Assembly: GCA_963678275.1 (NCBI GenBank)
Contig: OY782765.1
Span: forward strand, 992,001 to 1,056,000
Source of the DNA: G963677445 sp963678275
Lineage (GTDB): Bacteria; Bacteroidota; Ignavibacteria; Ignavibacteriales; Melioribacteraceae
Reading direction: 5' to 3'
Length of the DNA: 64,000 nt
Part shown: piece by piece, positions 35,217-44,304 of the stretch
Numbering within the stretch: the first letter of the stretch is position 1
Layout of the letters: every line of letters starts with the position of its first letter
Translations under genes and position numbers: made by a program
The notes under the pieces: generated by a model
The model's database searches: none
The model's input: only the letters and a program-made list of their open reading frames with translations
Told to the model about the DNA's origin: nothing

Positions 35217-36803
35217 TTAATCTTTTAAGTATCTCGGAAGAGAAATTACAATTTTTGTACCCTGGTCTTTATGACTGTAAATTTTAATATCTCCTTTATT
35301 TTGCTCAACCATCTCTTTGGTAAGCATCAGTCCCAGCCCGGTCCCTTTTTCTTCGTCAGTGCCTTCATTTATTCTTTGGCGGGCAATATTGAAAATATCC
35401 TTAAGTTCCTCTTCCCCTATCCCCACTCCCGAATCAATTACGGAAATTTTAATGTTTTTTTCAGACACCTCGGAATCAATAATGATTTCGCCTGATTTAT
35501 AGGAGAACTTAATCGCGTTTGACAGAAGATTTCGCATCATTGTCTGAACCATATTTTCATCGGCCCAAAGCAATAACTCATCTGCTATTTTGTTCACAAT
35601 AGTGACAGACTTTTTTAACGCGTTCGCTTTGTATATATTTATCACATTTTCTGATATTTTGCGGATGTTTATAATCTCGGGAGAGTATTTTAATCTTTTT
35701 GTCTGAAGCCGTGACCATTGAAGAAGATTTTCAAGTAACTCGTTAAGGCTTTTAGCGACATGGTGAATATTGCCCGAAAAATATTTTATTTCATCTTCCG
35801 ACAGATTATCAAAATCATTCTGGATGAATTCCGAATAACCAAGTAAAGCAGAAAGAGGGCTTTTGAGATCATGCGCTATAATTGAGAAAAACTTATCTTT
35901 ACTAGCGTTGAGAACTTTTAATCCTTTTTCTGATTCACGCAGTTTTCTGTTAAGTTTTTTTTGTTCATTTGATATTTTTTCAAGCTCATCTTTTCTCTGA
36001 CGCAGCTCTTCAATATATTTTTTCCTTTCCAGCTCAACAGCCTTGCGTTCAGTTATATCCTCGTTTACCGCAACATATCCCGATATTTTTTTATCCTCAT
36101 CAATTATCGGAGTTATAGAAGCAAATACCCAGTAAAGGTCGCCGCTTTTTCTTCTATTGCAAAACTCCCCCTGCCAGGTATTACCTGAAGATATTGTTTT
36201 CCATAAATTCGCGTAATACTCATTTTCATGTACGCCTGATTTTAAGAACCGAGGATTTCTGCCCGCTGTTTCTTCAAAGAAATAACCTGATATTTTTGAA
36301 AAGTGTGGGTTTACATATCTTATATTTCCTTCTTTCCCGGTGATAATAACTGATACCGGGCTTTGTTCCATCACTCTCATAAGCTCACTATGGCTCAACA
36401 TTATTCCTTCTTCGCTTCTCCCAGCAAAATCTGTCCGGCCGAAACCAGGAGAAAACAATATCAGGGTATTAAATATTTTTTCTTCTTTATCATAATCAGT
36501 GAAAGACCTTACAGAGGAACCTTCCTTCAGATAATTTGTGTCAACATCACCCTCTGTATTTAGAGAATTCTTTACTATTTCATAAACTGTATGGCGCAAT
36601 GTTTCTTCCCTGACAGGATAAGTGTTCTGTTTCAGAATGTTAATGATCCTTTCTCCTGGCCGGTTATTCCAGATAACATCCCCTCCTTTGAATAAGAGAG
36701 CCGGATGATCAGGGTTTTCAGAAATAATCTTTAGAAACCTAATTGATATATTTATTTCACCGGCGGCTTCTTTTTCTGATTCTCCAATTATCTCTTTGGT
36801 CAA
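35217..36803 (-). CDS. PAS-domain sensor histidine kinase (soluble)
   Basis: A 528-residue kinase without membrane segments. An N-terminal PAS-like region (about 20-130) is followed by a second PAS/PAC pair (about 140-260; VSVIITGKEGNIRYVNPHFS and YVAVNEDITERKAVE), a coiled coil (262-300), HisKA with H311 in SIIAHDLKSPLSALLGYSE, and HATPase_c (NLLSNAIKFSY, DSGVGIGEEE, KGTGLGLMLTKEM). It has no receiver, so a separate regulator is required; none is adjacent except the receivers of the hybrid kinases. Start TTG at 36803 is the first possible after an in-frame stop; an AGAGG lies 12 bases upstream, so the start is less certain. It lies 101 bases upstream of the Cache lipoprotein gene. Confidence 0.9.
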   Translation of the reverse strand: MTKEIIGESEKEAAGEINISIRFLKIISENPDHPALLFKGGDVIWNNRPGERIINILKQNTYPVREETLRHTVYEIVKNSLNTEGDVDTNYLKEGSSVRSFTDYDKEEKIFNTLILFSPGFGRTDFAGRSEEGIMLSHSELMRVMEQSPVSVIITGKEGNIRYVNPHFSKISGYFFEETAGRNPRFLKSGVHENEYYANLWKTISSGNTWQGEFCNRRKSGDLYWVFASITPIIDEDKKISGYVAVNEDITERKAVELERKKYIEELRQRKDELEKISNEQKKLNRKLRESEKGLKVLNASKDKFFSIIAHDLKSPLSALLGYSEFIQNDFDNLSEDEIKYFSGNIHHVAKSLNELLENLLQWSRLQTKRLKYSPEIINIRKISENVINIYKANALKKSVTIVNKIADELLLWADENMVQTMMRNLLSNAIKFSYKSGEIIIDSEVSEKNIKISVIDSGVGIGEEELKDIFNIARQRINEGTDEEKGTGLGLMLTKEMVEQNKGDIKIYSHKDQGTKIVISLPRYLKD

Positions 36804-36891
36804 ATTGATGTTTTACCTCTGAATTTGTAAATCAATTTTTAGCGCTCAGACCGTCAGTTCTGTTAAGTCCAAAAATGAGCTTTGAAAAAAT

Positions 36892-36920
36892 AATATAATA
36901 TTTATTATCTATTTTCGCAA
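36892..36920 (-). promoter_or_regulatory. Predicted promoter of the PAS kinase gene
   Basis: Minus-strand TTGCGA (36920-36915), 17-base spacer, TATATT (36897-36892). The leader to the TTG start would be about 80 bases. An imperfect hairpin (CCTTC 36956-36960 with GAAGG 36972-36976) lies upstream. The rest of the 36804-37065 gap shows nothing else. Confidence 0.5.
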
Positions 36921-37065
36921 AATTGGACCTGATGTTTAATAATTACTTCGTAAAACCTTCATTATTTTTGCGAAGGATTTTTTTTGAAACCAGTGAAATT
37001 AAACAGATTTTTTGCGGGGGGTATTGCTAATAATGATAATAAAATAATTTTTCCCTGCCGGGCAA

Positions 37066-37093
37066 ATAAAAAAGCCCCGCGAAAGCGGGGCTT
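37066..37093 (-). terminator. Rho-independent terminator after tonB
   Basis: Minus strand AAGCCCCGC, loop TTTC, GCGGGGCTT, then a T-rich tail. Nine perfect G/C-rich pairs, 7 bases after the tonB stop. The stem core AGCCCCGC is the same as that of the degP terminator at 44305-44330. Confidence 0.9.
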
Positions 37094-37099
37094 AAAAAT

Positions 37100-37765
37100 T
37101 TACTGAAGTTTGAATAGTATTGGTATTGATACCTGCACTTTAACAGGCTTTCCACGTTGTTTACCAGGCTTAAATTTGGTTTTCTTCACTGCCTCCATAG
37201 CAGCTTCATCACAGCCTGCACCAATACCTTTCATCAGCTCAACTTTCTGAACGTTTCCATTTTCATCAACAAAAGCTCTTACATATACTCTTCCCTGAAC
37301 GCCGGCTCTTTTGGCAATTTCAGGATATACAATTCGCGATTGAATACCCGCTATTCCTCCTATCGGCTCAGGCATATCTTCCACAGCGATAAAGAATGAA
37401 GGCTCAACTTCTTCTTCTTCCTCTTCTTTCTGAGGAGGGGGTGGAGGAGGAGCGGTAACTTCTTCTGCTACGTCAAGTTCTGTATCATCAATTTCAATAT
37501 CTTCAAGCACATCATCTTCTGACGGCGCTTCTATCGGGATCGGAGGCTTCGGCGGGGGCGGAGGCGCTGTTTCCTGCTTGGTAACTTCAACATCCTCTAC
37601 ATTAACCAGCTCCTGTGGTCCTTCTTTCACTATAATTTCCTTTTTAACAGAAGGAAAATATTTGAACGAAATGATAAAGACGGCCAGAGATAAGATCATG
37701 CTGATCTCGAATATTCTCCGATATTTGAGTCTCAAATCGGCCTTTGGATTTTTTGGTAAAGCCAC
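37100..37765 (-). CDS. tonB: Energy transducer TonB
   Basis: A 221-residue TonB: N-terminal membrane segment (about 20-38, ISMILSLAVFIISFKYF), a Pro/Glu-rich periplasmic spacer (about 66-120, with PPPPPKPPIP and PPPPPPQK), and the C-terminal TonB domain (about 135-221) with RIVYPEIAKRAGVQGRVYVRAF and AAMEAVKKTKFKPGKQRGKPV, ending VSIPILFKL. It couples the inner-membrane ExbB/ExbD proton motive force to outer-membrane receptors. ExbB, ExbD and receptors are not in the window. The GTG start has GGAGG four bases upstream, and the promoter at 37797-37825 makes it monocistronic with the terminator at 37066. Confidence 0.93.
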   Translation of the reverse strand: MALPKNPKADLRLKYRRIFEISMILSLAVFIISFKYFPSVKKEIIVKEGPQELVNVEDVEVTKQETAPPPPPKPPIPIEAPSEDDVLEDIEIDDTELDVAEEVTAPPPPPPQKEEEEEEVEPSFFIAVEDMPEPIGGIAGIQSRIVYPEIAKRAGVQGRVYVRAFVDENGNVQKVELMKGIGAGCDEAAMEAVKKTKFKPGKQRGKPVKVQVSIPILFKLQ

Positions 37766-37796
37766 AATTCCTCCGAAAAATTATATATTATAATGA

Positions 37797-37825
37797 AAAT
37801 TAAAAAATGATCACCTGATTGTCAA
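37797..37825 (-). promoter_or_regulatory. Predicted tonB promoter
   Basis: Minus-strand TTGACA (37825-37820), 17-base spacer, TAATTT (37802-37797), about 32 bases before the GTG start. No Fur-like palindrome is evident. Confidence 0.6.
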
Positions 37826-37854
37826 ACAATTATTCCTAAATATTATACAAAAAA

Positions 37855-38289
37855 TCATTCTGAATGTTCCCTGTTCAGGTCAACGGCCTTAGTTGTCTCA
37901 TTTTTTCTGATTAAGAGCATGTAAGATGTCACCGAACCTGCCGCTGCTCCGGTCATATCCGCTATCCAGTCAAAAAATTCGGCAAACCTTCCAGGTATCA
38001 GCATCTGGTGGAGTTCGTCGATAATTCCATAGCAGGATACTATTATTACCACTATACCGACAAGCTTCCAGCCGGATGTTCTGATTCGGGATGAAAAATG
38101 AAAAACTAATGTTAACAGAAATGACAGAATGAAGTATCCGGTAAAATGACTGAATTTATCATTTATATTTTTACTCGCGGCTAAAGCTCCAGAGGGAATA
38201 CTTGTTGCCGTAAATAACAGCAGCCAGTAAAATATTGTTGGAATGTTTACCAGCAGCTTCCTGTTCTTTTTTAATTTATTATATAACAC
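37855..38289 (-). CDS. VanZ-like family membrane protein
   Basis: A 144-residue inner-membrane protein with four hydrophobic segments and the VanZ-family pattern: DKFSHFTGYFILSFLLTLVF near residue 45 and YGIIDELHQMLIPGRFAEFFDWIADMTGAAAG (about 90-120), in which the E-x-x-Q and D-x-x-A-N/D motifs are conserved. VanZ itself lowers teicoplanin sensitivity; most homologues have no known role. It overlaps the end of the NAD(P)HX repair gene by 11 bases and is co-transcribed with it. The GTG start has AGGA only two bases upstream. Confidence 0.8.
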   Translation of the reverse strand: MLYNKLKKNRKLLVNIPTIFYWLLLFTATSIPSGALAASKNINDKFSHFTGYFILSFLLTLVFHFSSRIRTSGWKLVGIVVIIVSCYGIIDELHQMLIPGRFAEFFDWIADMTGAAAGSVTSYMLLIRKNETTKAVDLNREHSE

Positions 38290-39844
38290 TTTCCTGAATG
38301 AATTTAATTGTTGAAGGGATATTTTCCATTACATCGGTGGCAGTAAAACCATATTCTGTTTTTTTATCTTTCAGCAGATCAGCCGAAAGACCATGAATAT
38401 ACATTCCGGCATAAACAGCCTCTTCAGGTTCCGCGCCCTGGGCCGCGAAAGAACCAATCAGTCCCGATAAAACATCTCCGGTTCCAAATTTCGAAAGTCC
38501 CGAGTTTCCTGAGCTGTTAATAATCGCTTCTCCTTCCGGATTAAAAAGTATCGACGGAGCCCCTTTCAGCAGCAGCCAGCAGCCGGTTTCCGATACAAAA
38601 TTTTTACCGGCGTTCAAAATATCTTTTTCCAAATCTTCATTCGAAAGGCCGGTCATCATTATAAACTCACCTCTGTGAGGAGTTAGAATTTTGTTGCCAA
38701 GATCAAATTTTTTATACTCTTTTTCCCTCAGAGAATAAAAAACATCAGCGTCGAGAAGCATAAGTTTTTCAGGGTAATTTTTCAGAATTTCTTTTATCGC
38801 CCCAACTGTTTCTTTTTCTCTTCCCAGGCCCGGACCGAGAATCGAAATATCGGACCATTCTATTCTCTCAGACAATTCATCGAGAATATCAGGAATCAGA
38901 AAACCATATTCACGGTCATTATATTGGTGCACAACAGCATTATCCATTCGTTGGAACGCGATGTTTTTCAGCGATGAAGGAAAAGCCAGCACTGATGCGC
39001 CCGCTCCGCTTTTTAATACTGTATTCGCGGTCAGAAACGCGGCTCCGGGCAAAAATGATGAACCCGCGATTGAGAAAACTTTTCCGGCGTTGTATTTATG
39101 GGAATTTTTTATTCTTTCCGGAATCGCGTAAGCGACATCTTCCGGTTCCACCAGAAAATCTTCAACAATAAGAGAATTAAAATATTCTTCCCCCATCCCG
39201 ATTGAAGCTTTTTTTATATCCCCGCAATTGATGTACCCGTCTCCGATAAACAGCCCCCGCTTATATCCCCCCAGTGTAATGGTCAGATCAGCCTCCGAGG
39301 ATACCTGCCCTGATCCTGTATCGCTGTTTAATCCGCTTGGATTATCAACCGCGATTACCGGAAGGTTAAGATGATTAATAATTTTTATCACAGAACGATA
39401 TGGTTCTTTTATCTCACCTTTTGTGCCTGTTCCGAGCAGACAGTCAAAAACCACGTTACATCCGGGAATTTGCTCAAGAGCTTCGGGCTCATTGACGAAT
39501 AATATCTCAGGATTGTTATATCTTGCCGACATCTGAGTGATTATTCCATAATTAACTAATGCGTCACCCTTTATCTCATCTTCTTCGGCAAAAATCATTA
39601 CAATCACATCCCCTCCCCCGTTGGCTATATGTCTGGCCAGCGCGAAACCATCTCCCCCGTTATTTCCTTTTCCGCAGATAATTCCTGAAACACCTGAGGT
39701 GATTTCTTCATAATAAGATTCCATGGCCATTTGATAAATACCCCTGGCCGCGTTCTCCATAAGGATAATACCCGGAATATTGAGCTTCTCAATAGCGTAT
39801 TTGTCTGCTTCTCTTACCTGACCGGATGTATAAAGGGGAATCAT
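38279..39844 (-). CDS. nnr: Bifunctional NAD(P)H-hydrate epimerase / ADP-dependent dehydratase
   Basis: A 521-residue fusion of a YjeF_N domain (about 1-210) and a YjeF-type ribokinase-like dehydratase (about 225-515). Together they repair hydrated NAD(P)H (NAD(P)HX) formed by heat or GAPDH. Motifs: GKGNNGGDGFALARHI and VVFDCLLGTGTKGE in the epimerase, and LLDADVFYSL, LTPHRGEF, NSSGNSGLSKFGTGDVLSGLIG in the dehydratase. The frame extends 22 codons upstream, but the ATG at 39844 has GGAGG five bases away and aligns with the family start (MIPLYTSGQVREADKYAI). It leads a two-gene operon with the VanZ-like gene. Confidence 0.93.
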   Translation of the reverse strand: MIPLYTSGQVREADKYAIEKLNIPGIILMENAARGIYQMAMESYYEEITSGVSGIICGKGNNGGDGFALARHIANGGGDVIVMIFAEEDEIKGDALVNYGIITQMSARYNNPEILFVNEPEALEQIPGCNVVFDCLLGTGTKGEIKEPYRSVIKIINHLNLPVIAVDNPSGLNSDTGSGQVSSEADLTITLGGYKRGLFIGDGYINCGDIKKASIGMGEEYFNSLIVEDFLVEPEDVAYAIPERIKNSHKYNAGKVFSIAGSSFLPGAAFLTANTVLKSGAGASVLAFPSSLKNIAFQRMDNAVVHQYNDREYGFLIPDILDELSERIEWSDISILGPGLGREKETVGAIKEILKNYPEKLMLLDADVFYSLREKEYKKFDLGNKILTPHRGEFIMMTGLSNEDLEKDILNAGKNFVSETGCWLLLKGAPSILFNPEGEAIINSSGNSGLSKFGTGDVLSGLIGSFAAQGAEPEEAVYAGMYIHGLSADLLKDKKTEYGFTATDVMENIPSTIKFIQESVI

Positions 39845-40542
39845 GTTAACCTCCGAAACAATTACTATTATATATTTGTTGACTGATATACCATCGATGA
39901 CCGTTAACAACGGCTATTTTTATCAGCCGTCACAAACTTAATCAATAATTTAATTTTATTCAGTAAAGATATTTTTAATATTCTCCTCAGGCTCTTAGCA
40001 ACGCATTAACGTTAACATGTTGTAGATAATCCGGAAAGCAAAATTTTTCACAACGCCCGCCAACAGCATGTTGCCGATAGTCAGGCTACGATTCTAAATC
40101 CATAAGCTGATGGAGTCAGAAAAAGAAAAGTTATCGGTTAGCCCAGGGATAGTCCTCCCCCGTCTTCAAAGAAAAACACTTTGAATCCACCTCTCTGCCA
40201 CAGGCGTCCCCGACAAAATGACTGTCGGGGCAAAGGGGGATAAAAGACACAATGTCCCCCTTCGGAGGGGGTGGCCTCCGGTCGTCTTTTGCCGGAGGTC
40301 GGGGGAGGATTCACCTCGAGTAATCAAAAAACTTTTACCTGGCGCTAAACTTTCTACTTGTTGATAAATCTCTTACCAATTTGCGTATAATTTAACTTCT
40401 TATTGAATAAATCGCTTCCCGTTTTGCCAGGGAACTTTTCTCCATCAGGGCGTTTTCCTAAAGCTCTGCCTGGAAAATATTTTAGTCAACTTACCAATTA
40501 TTTTCCACATTGGAAAGTTTGAGAAACTATGGCCCGGACAGG
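39845..40542. repeat. Gene-free region with dispersed repeats
   Basis: No gene. From about 40130 it contains the relic type beginning TCCTCCCCCGTCTTCAAAG and CACTTTGAATCCACC, then the hairpin CCCCGACA (40208-40215) / TGTCGGGG (40223-40230), and a G-rich/C-rich pair around 40255-40310 (for example CCCCCTTCGGAGGGGG). A divergent copy of the TTGCGTAGAATTTRAC element is at 40374-40412. The same relics recur near 48620, 56210, 58650 and 58985. Confidence 0.7.
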
Positions 40543-40581
40543 CAAAAAAAAATCCGGTTTCTGAGATTCAAAAACCGGATT
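40543..40581 (-). terminator. Rho-independent terminator after the NhaD-type gene
   Basis: Minus strand AATCCGGTTT (from 40581), loop, AAACCGGATT, then ten T. Ten perfect stem pairs, 22 bases after the stop codon at 40604. Confidence 0.92.
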
Positions 40582-40603
40582 AAATAATTTAAAACTTTGC
40601 TCT

Positions 40604-42034
40604 TTATAAGAAAAATATCAGCATAACAATTACAAATATCGGTATCAGAATCGGGATTGAATACTTGACCATGTAACCAAAGAAACTGGGCATCTCAACT
40701 CCTGATCTTTCACAAATAGATTTAACCATAAAGTTGGGACCATTACCGATATAGGACATCGCGCCGAAATAAACCGCGGCGACCGAAATTGCCCTGAGGT
40801 AAATCGGGTGCAATTCCATGAATTCCCTTACGTTAGCGGCCACATTCACATCCAGTCCAAATTTACCGAGAGCGGCGCTGAGGAAATTGAGATATGTCGG
40901 GGCGTTATCAAGGAATCCCGAAAGTAAACCGGTTGCCCAATAAAACATTCCCGGCGTCAGCTGGTCTCCCATCACATTAGCTTCATGGGCGATTAACTGA
41001 AGGGCCGGAATCATACATGCAAATATTCCAATAAACAGGTAGGCAACCTCTTTTATAGGCTCCCACTCAAATTCATTTTCCTTCAGACATTTCTGATCGG
41101 CAAATTTATATGCCAGATATACAACTGAGAACATTATTATTTCCCTGATTCCAAACGGAAGGGGACTTAATGAAGGAACCCAGCTCATAACACCGGGATC
41201 AATGAATACTGAAAGGATAATAATTACCAGGAACCATATATTTTTTAAACCGTGGAATTCTATTTTACCGGTATATTCATGACCGGAATCCTCACCATCT
41301 TTGTTCCTTGAATCAAATATATAAAACAAGAGAAGGAGGAGTATAATTGTCGGCACCCAAATATGGATTACGTTGGTGATAACCCAGAAGAAGTCGATCC
41401 CTCTCAGAAACCCGAGAAAAAGAGGCGGATCCCCGATAGGAGTGAGAGCGCCGCCGATATTACTGACGAGGAAAATGAAAAATATAACATGATATGGCCT
41501 GATTCTGCCTTTATTTATTTTAAGAAAAGGCCTTATCAAGAGCATCGAAGCTCCCGTAGTGCCGATTATATTCGCGATTATCGCGCCAAATAGCAGCAGC
41601 AGGACGTTGAGCATAGGAGTGGCCTTTTTATCCACCTTAATCAGGATTCCCCCTGAGGCAACAAAAAGTGAAGCCAAAAGCGCTATAAATGACAAATATT
41701 CCGCCGTCGTATGCAAAAGACTATGCGTATCATGCAATACAAGGATGTAATAAAGCACCGTGATGGCTCCGAGCGCTATCGCTATTTTCGGATAGTGTTT
41801 CTCCCAGAAATGGTGATAGAAAAGAGGACCTGTGGCTATCATAAGGAGAAGAACCACAAAAGGTATTACCATATAAGGAGCGGGTAATGCGTGTTCGCCT
41901 CCTTCTGATTCCATCACAACACTCGTTGTGGTCGCGGCGGCTGTCTCCTCAGGTTGTCCGGCGAAAACGCTGGAAACTGAAACACTGAGGAGTAATAAAA
42001 ATAGAAACGTAAAAAAGAGTTTTTGTTTATTCAT
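40604..42034 (-). CDS. NhaD-type Na+/H+ antiporter family protein
   Basis: A 476-residue polytopic membrane protein of the ArsB/NhaD ion-transporter superfamily. A signal-peptide-like first segment (residues 1-26, ending VFAGQ) precedes about eleven membrane helices. The family-typical NIGGALTPIGDPPLFLGFLRGIDFFW (about 205-230) and the second-half ATGLLSGFLDNAPTYLNFL and AMSYIGNGPNFMVKSI are the two inverted-repeat re-entrant regions. It probably exports Na+ in exchange for protons in alkaline or saline surroundings. It stands alone, with a terminator at 40543-40581 and a promoter region in the 345-base upstream gap. Confidence 0.88.
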   Translation of the reverse strand: MNKQKLFFTFLFLLLLSVSVSSVFAGQPEETAAATTTSVVMESEGGEHALPAPYMVIPFVVLLLMIATGPLFYHHFWEKHYPKIAIALGAITVLYYILVLHDTHSLLHTTAEYLSFIALLASLFVASGGILIKVDKKATPMLNVLLLLFGAIIANIIGTTGASMLLIRPFLKINKGRIRPYHVIFFIFLVSNIGGALTPIGDPPLFLGFLRGIDFFWVITNVIHIWVPTIILLLLLFYIFDSRNKDGEDSGHEYTGKIEFHGLKNIWFLVIIILSVFIDPGVMSWVPSLSPLPFGIREIIMFSVVYLAYKFADQKCLKENEFEWEPIKEVAYLFIGIFACMIPALQLIAHEANVMGDQLTPGMFYWATGLLSGFLDNAPTYLNFLSAALGKFGLDVNVAANVREFMELHPIYLRAISVAAVYFGAMSYIGNGPNFMVKSICERSGVEMPSFFGYMVKYSIPILIPIFVIVMLIFFL

Positions 42035-42379
42035 GATGTTCTTTTATATTATTTATTAAAATACCGGTTGAGTTTTCAATAATAGTTGAGAACAAAATAA
42101 GACATGGGCATATAAGAACCTTCGCAAATATAGTAATTAGATTGCTTTTTTCCTCTTAATATCCGGTTTTAATTGAAATTATTATGTGATATTTATAAAA
42201 TATTAATATGCGAAAATTGTGTTTTCGGGTATTATGCTTAAATAATCCGCATAAACAGGCGATATCAAATTGATATCCCATAGGAACTATCCCCTATTAA
42301 AATCATACCCGGAATTCGGCTTAAAGCCCTCAATTAAAACGACCGGGTAATACCATCATTACTAAAGCTGATATGAAGA
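42035..42379. other. Intergenic region with a 17-base palindrome
   Basis: No gene. The most ordered feature is GATATCAA (42261-42268), a central A, TTGATATC (42270-42277), a perfect 8+1+8 palindrome. It lies about 230 bases before the antiporter start and about 100 bases downstream of the MBL gene end. It could be an operator. A TATATTTG sequence on the minus strand at 42132-42125 could be a -10 region, but it lacks a fitting -35. Confidence 0.45.
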
Positions 42380-43018
42380 TCACAAAAAGGGATTGTTACT
42401 TTTTTCATACCCTATGGTAGTTTCAGGACCATGCCCCGGGAAAACGACCGTATCATCAGGCAGTGAAAAAAGTTTATCATTTATTGAATCGAGTAGAGTA
42501 TGATAATCTCCTCCCCACAGGTCGGTTCTCCCTATTCCCTCTCTAAAAAGCACATCGCCGGAAAATAATAACTTCTCATTATTAAAAAATATAGATAACT
42601 CACCCGGTGAATGTCCCGGGGTAAAGATAAATTTTACCACTGTTTTTCCCAGGTTCAACTCCTCTCCGCCGGAATATTTTTTATCGGGAACCGGCTGTGA
42701 TTCACATTTTATTCCGAACATTTCCCCCTGTTTTGACGCCATATCAAGGAGGAATTCATCACCTGAAGGAATGATAAATTGTGAGCCATATTTATCAACA
42801 CAAAATTTATTGCCGAGAATATGATCAATATGACAATGAGTGTTGACTATATATTTAACATTAAGGTTCCCGGATGAAATGAATTCTTCCAGTTCCTTTT
42901 GTTCATAAGATTCAAAACATCCCGGATCAATAATCATAGCGCTTCCCTCTTCACTGTCATAGACGACAAAACTGTTTACAACAAAACTGTTAAATCTGAA
43001 AGTTTCGACTTCAATCAT
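42380..43018 (-). CDS. MBL-fold metallo-hydrolase (glyoxalase II-like)
   Basis: A 212-residue metallo-beta-lactamase-fold enzyme. The zinc-binding THCHIDHILG is at about residues 60-69, followed by the downstream histidines and aspartate FTPGHSPGELS, LLFSGDVLF and VFPGHGPETTIGYEK. The last motif is typical of glyoxalase II/YcbL-like thioester hydrolases. It starts one base before the aroC stop and is in the same transcript. The likely substrate is a thioester such as lactoylglutathione or a bacillithiol analogue; this is family inference. Confidence 0.88.
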   Translation of the reverse strand: MIEVETFRFNSFVVNSFVVYDSEEGSAMIIDPGCFESYEQKELEEFISSGNLNVKYIVNTHCHIDHILGNKFCVDKYGSQFIIPSGDEFLLDMASKQGEMFGIKCESQPVPDKKYSGGEELNLGKTVVKFIFTPGHSPGELSIFFNNEKLLFSGDVLFREGIGRTDLWGGDYHTLLDSINDKLFSLPDDTVVFPGHGPETTIGYEKSNNPFL

Positions 43019-44233
43019 TTAATGATCCTTAAAATTATTTATTAATCGCGATTCGATTTTTGATATCCATGAATGAAAATTATCTTTCATCTCTTCGAGA
43101 GAATCTCCGCCAAATTTTTTACTGAATTCATTTGCCACCACCCAGGCAACCATCGACTCGGCTATCACCGAACAGGCGGGAACCGCAGTAAAATCACTTC
43201 TCTCCCTTCTTGACTCAATCGCCTCCATCCTGCTCAGATCAACAGATTTAAGAGGACTCATTAAAGTGGCAATAGGTTTCATAGCGGCTCTTATTACGAT
43301 TGGTTCGGATGATGAAATGCCCCCCTCAATTCCACCTGAATTATTTGTTTTTCTCCTGATGCTTTTATCTTCCACAATCAGCTCATCGTGCATTTCGGAA
43401 CCAAAAGCCCCCGCGTACTTAAATCCCCTGCCTATTTCCACCCCCTTTACAGCATTAATCGACATTACCGCGTGTGAAAGAGCAGCGTCAAGTCTGTTAT
43501 CATAGTGAGAAAAGCTGCCTAACCCGGGGGGAAGACCAGTCGCTATAATAATAAATGTTCCTCCCAGGGTATCTCCTCTTTTTTTGCTGTGCCTAATCCT
43601 CTCAATTACCTCCTCTTCCTGTACCTGTTCCAGAACTCTTACAGAGGATAAATCGGCAACTTCCGAGATCGACCAGCCGGTAAAATCTTCAGCGAGTTCA
43701 TTTGAAAAAAGTTTCTCCGAAAAATTATTATGCGGGAAAACATTGCCTATACTTTCAACATAGCTGCCGACAGAAATTCCAAACTCCTCAAGCAATCTTC
43801 TCGCGATAGATCCCGCGGCCACTCTCGAGGCGGTTTCCCTGGCGCTTGATCGTTCAATGGAATTTCTTATATCTGAAAAATTATATTTTATCGTTCCTGC
43901 CAGATCGGCATGAGCCGGCCGGGGTATTACCACTTTCTCTTGATTCTCCCCGGGGACCGATTCCGACATTAAAGTTTTCCAGTTTACCCAGTCTCGGTTT
44001 TTAATATTCAGCGCGATTGGGTAACCAAGGGTTTTCCCATGTCTGATCCCTGAATTTATTTCCACTTCATCCTTCTCTATCTTCATCCGGCTCCCTCTGC
44101 CATAACCTGCCTGTCTGCGTTTCAGATGAAAGTTTATATACTCCCTGTCTATTGGAAGATTGGATGGTATTCCTTCAACAATTGTTGTCAAAGCCTTACC
44201 ATGCGATTCCCCGGCTGTTAAAAAACGTAACAT
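43019..44233 (-). CDS. aroC: Chorismate synthase
   Basis: A 404-residue FMN-dependent enzyme of the last common step of aromatic amino acid synthesis, converting EPSP to chorismate. Signatures: N-terminal FLTAGESHGKALT, RRQAGYGRGSRMKIE, RPAHADLAGTIKY, SSARETASRVAAGSIARRLLEEF, GFKYAGAFGSEMHDE, NNSGGIEGGISSSEPIVIRAAMKPI and the C-terminal RSDFTAVPACSVIAESMVAWV. Length fits the family. It heads a two-gene unit with the MBL hydrolase. GGAGATAT precedes the ATG. Confidence 0.97.
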   Translation of the reverse strand: MLRFLTAGESHGKALTTIVEGIPSNLPIDREYINFHLKRRQAGYGRGSRMKIEKDEVEINSGIRHGKTLGYPIALNIKNRDWVNWKTLMSESVPGENQEKVVIPRPAHADLAGTIKYNFSDIRNSIERSSARETASRVAAGSIARRLLEEFGISVGSYVESIGNVFPHNNFSEKLFSNELAEDFTGWSISEVADLSSVRVLEQVQEEEVIERIRHSKKRGDTLGGTFIIIATGLPPGLGSFSHYDNRLDAALSHAVMSINAVKGVEIGRGFKYAGAFGSEMHDELIVEDKSIRRKTNNSGGIEGGISSSEPIVIRAAMKPIATLMSPLKSVDLSRMEAIESRRERSDFTAVPACSVIAESMVAWVVANEFSKKFGGDSLEEMKDNFHSWISKIESRLINNFKDH

Positions 44234-44304
44234 ATATCTCCAATCTTTTTTTCCAATATAAGAAATTCAATAAAGATTTGAAGAATAATCCCGGACAAAA
44301 GATA

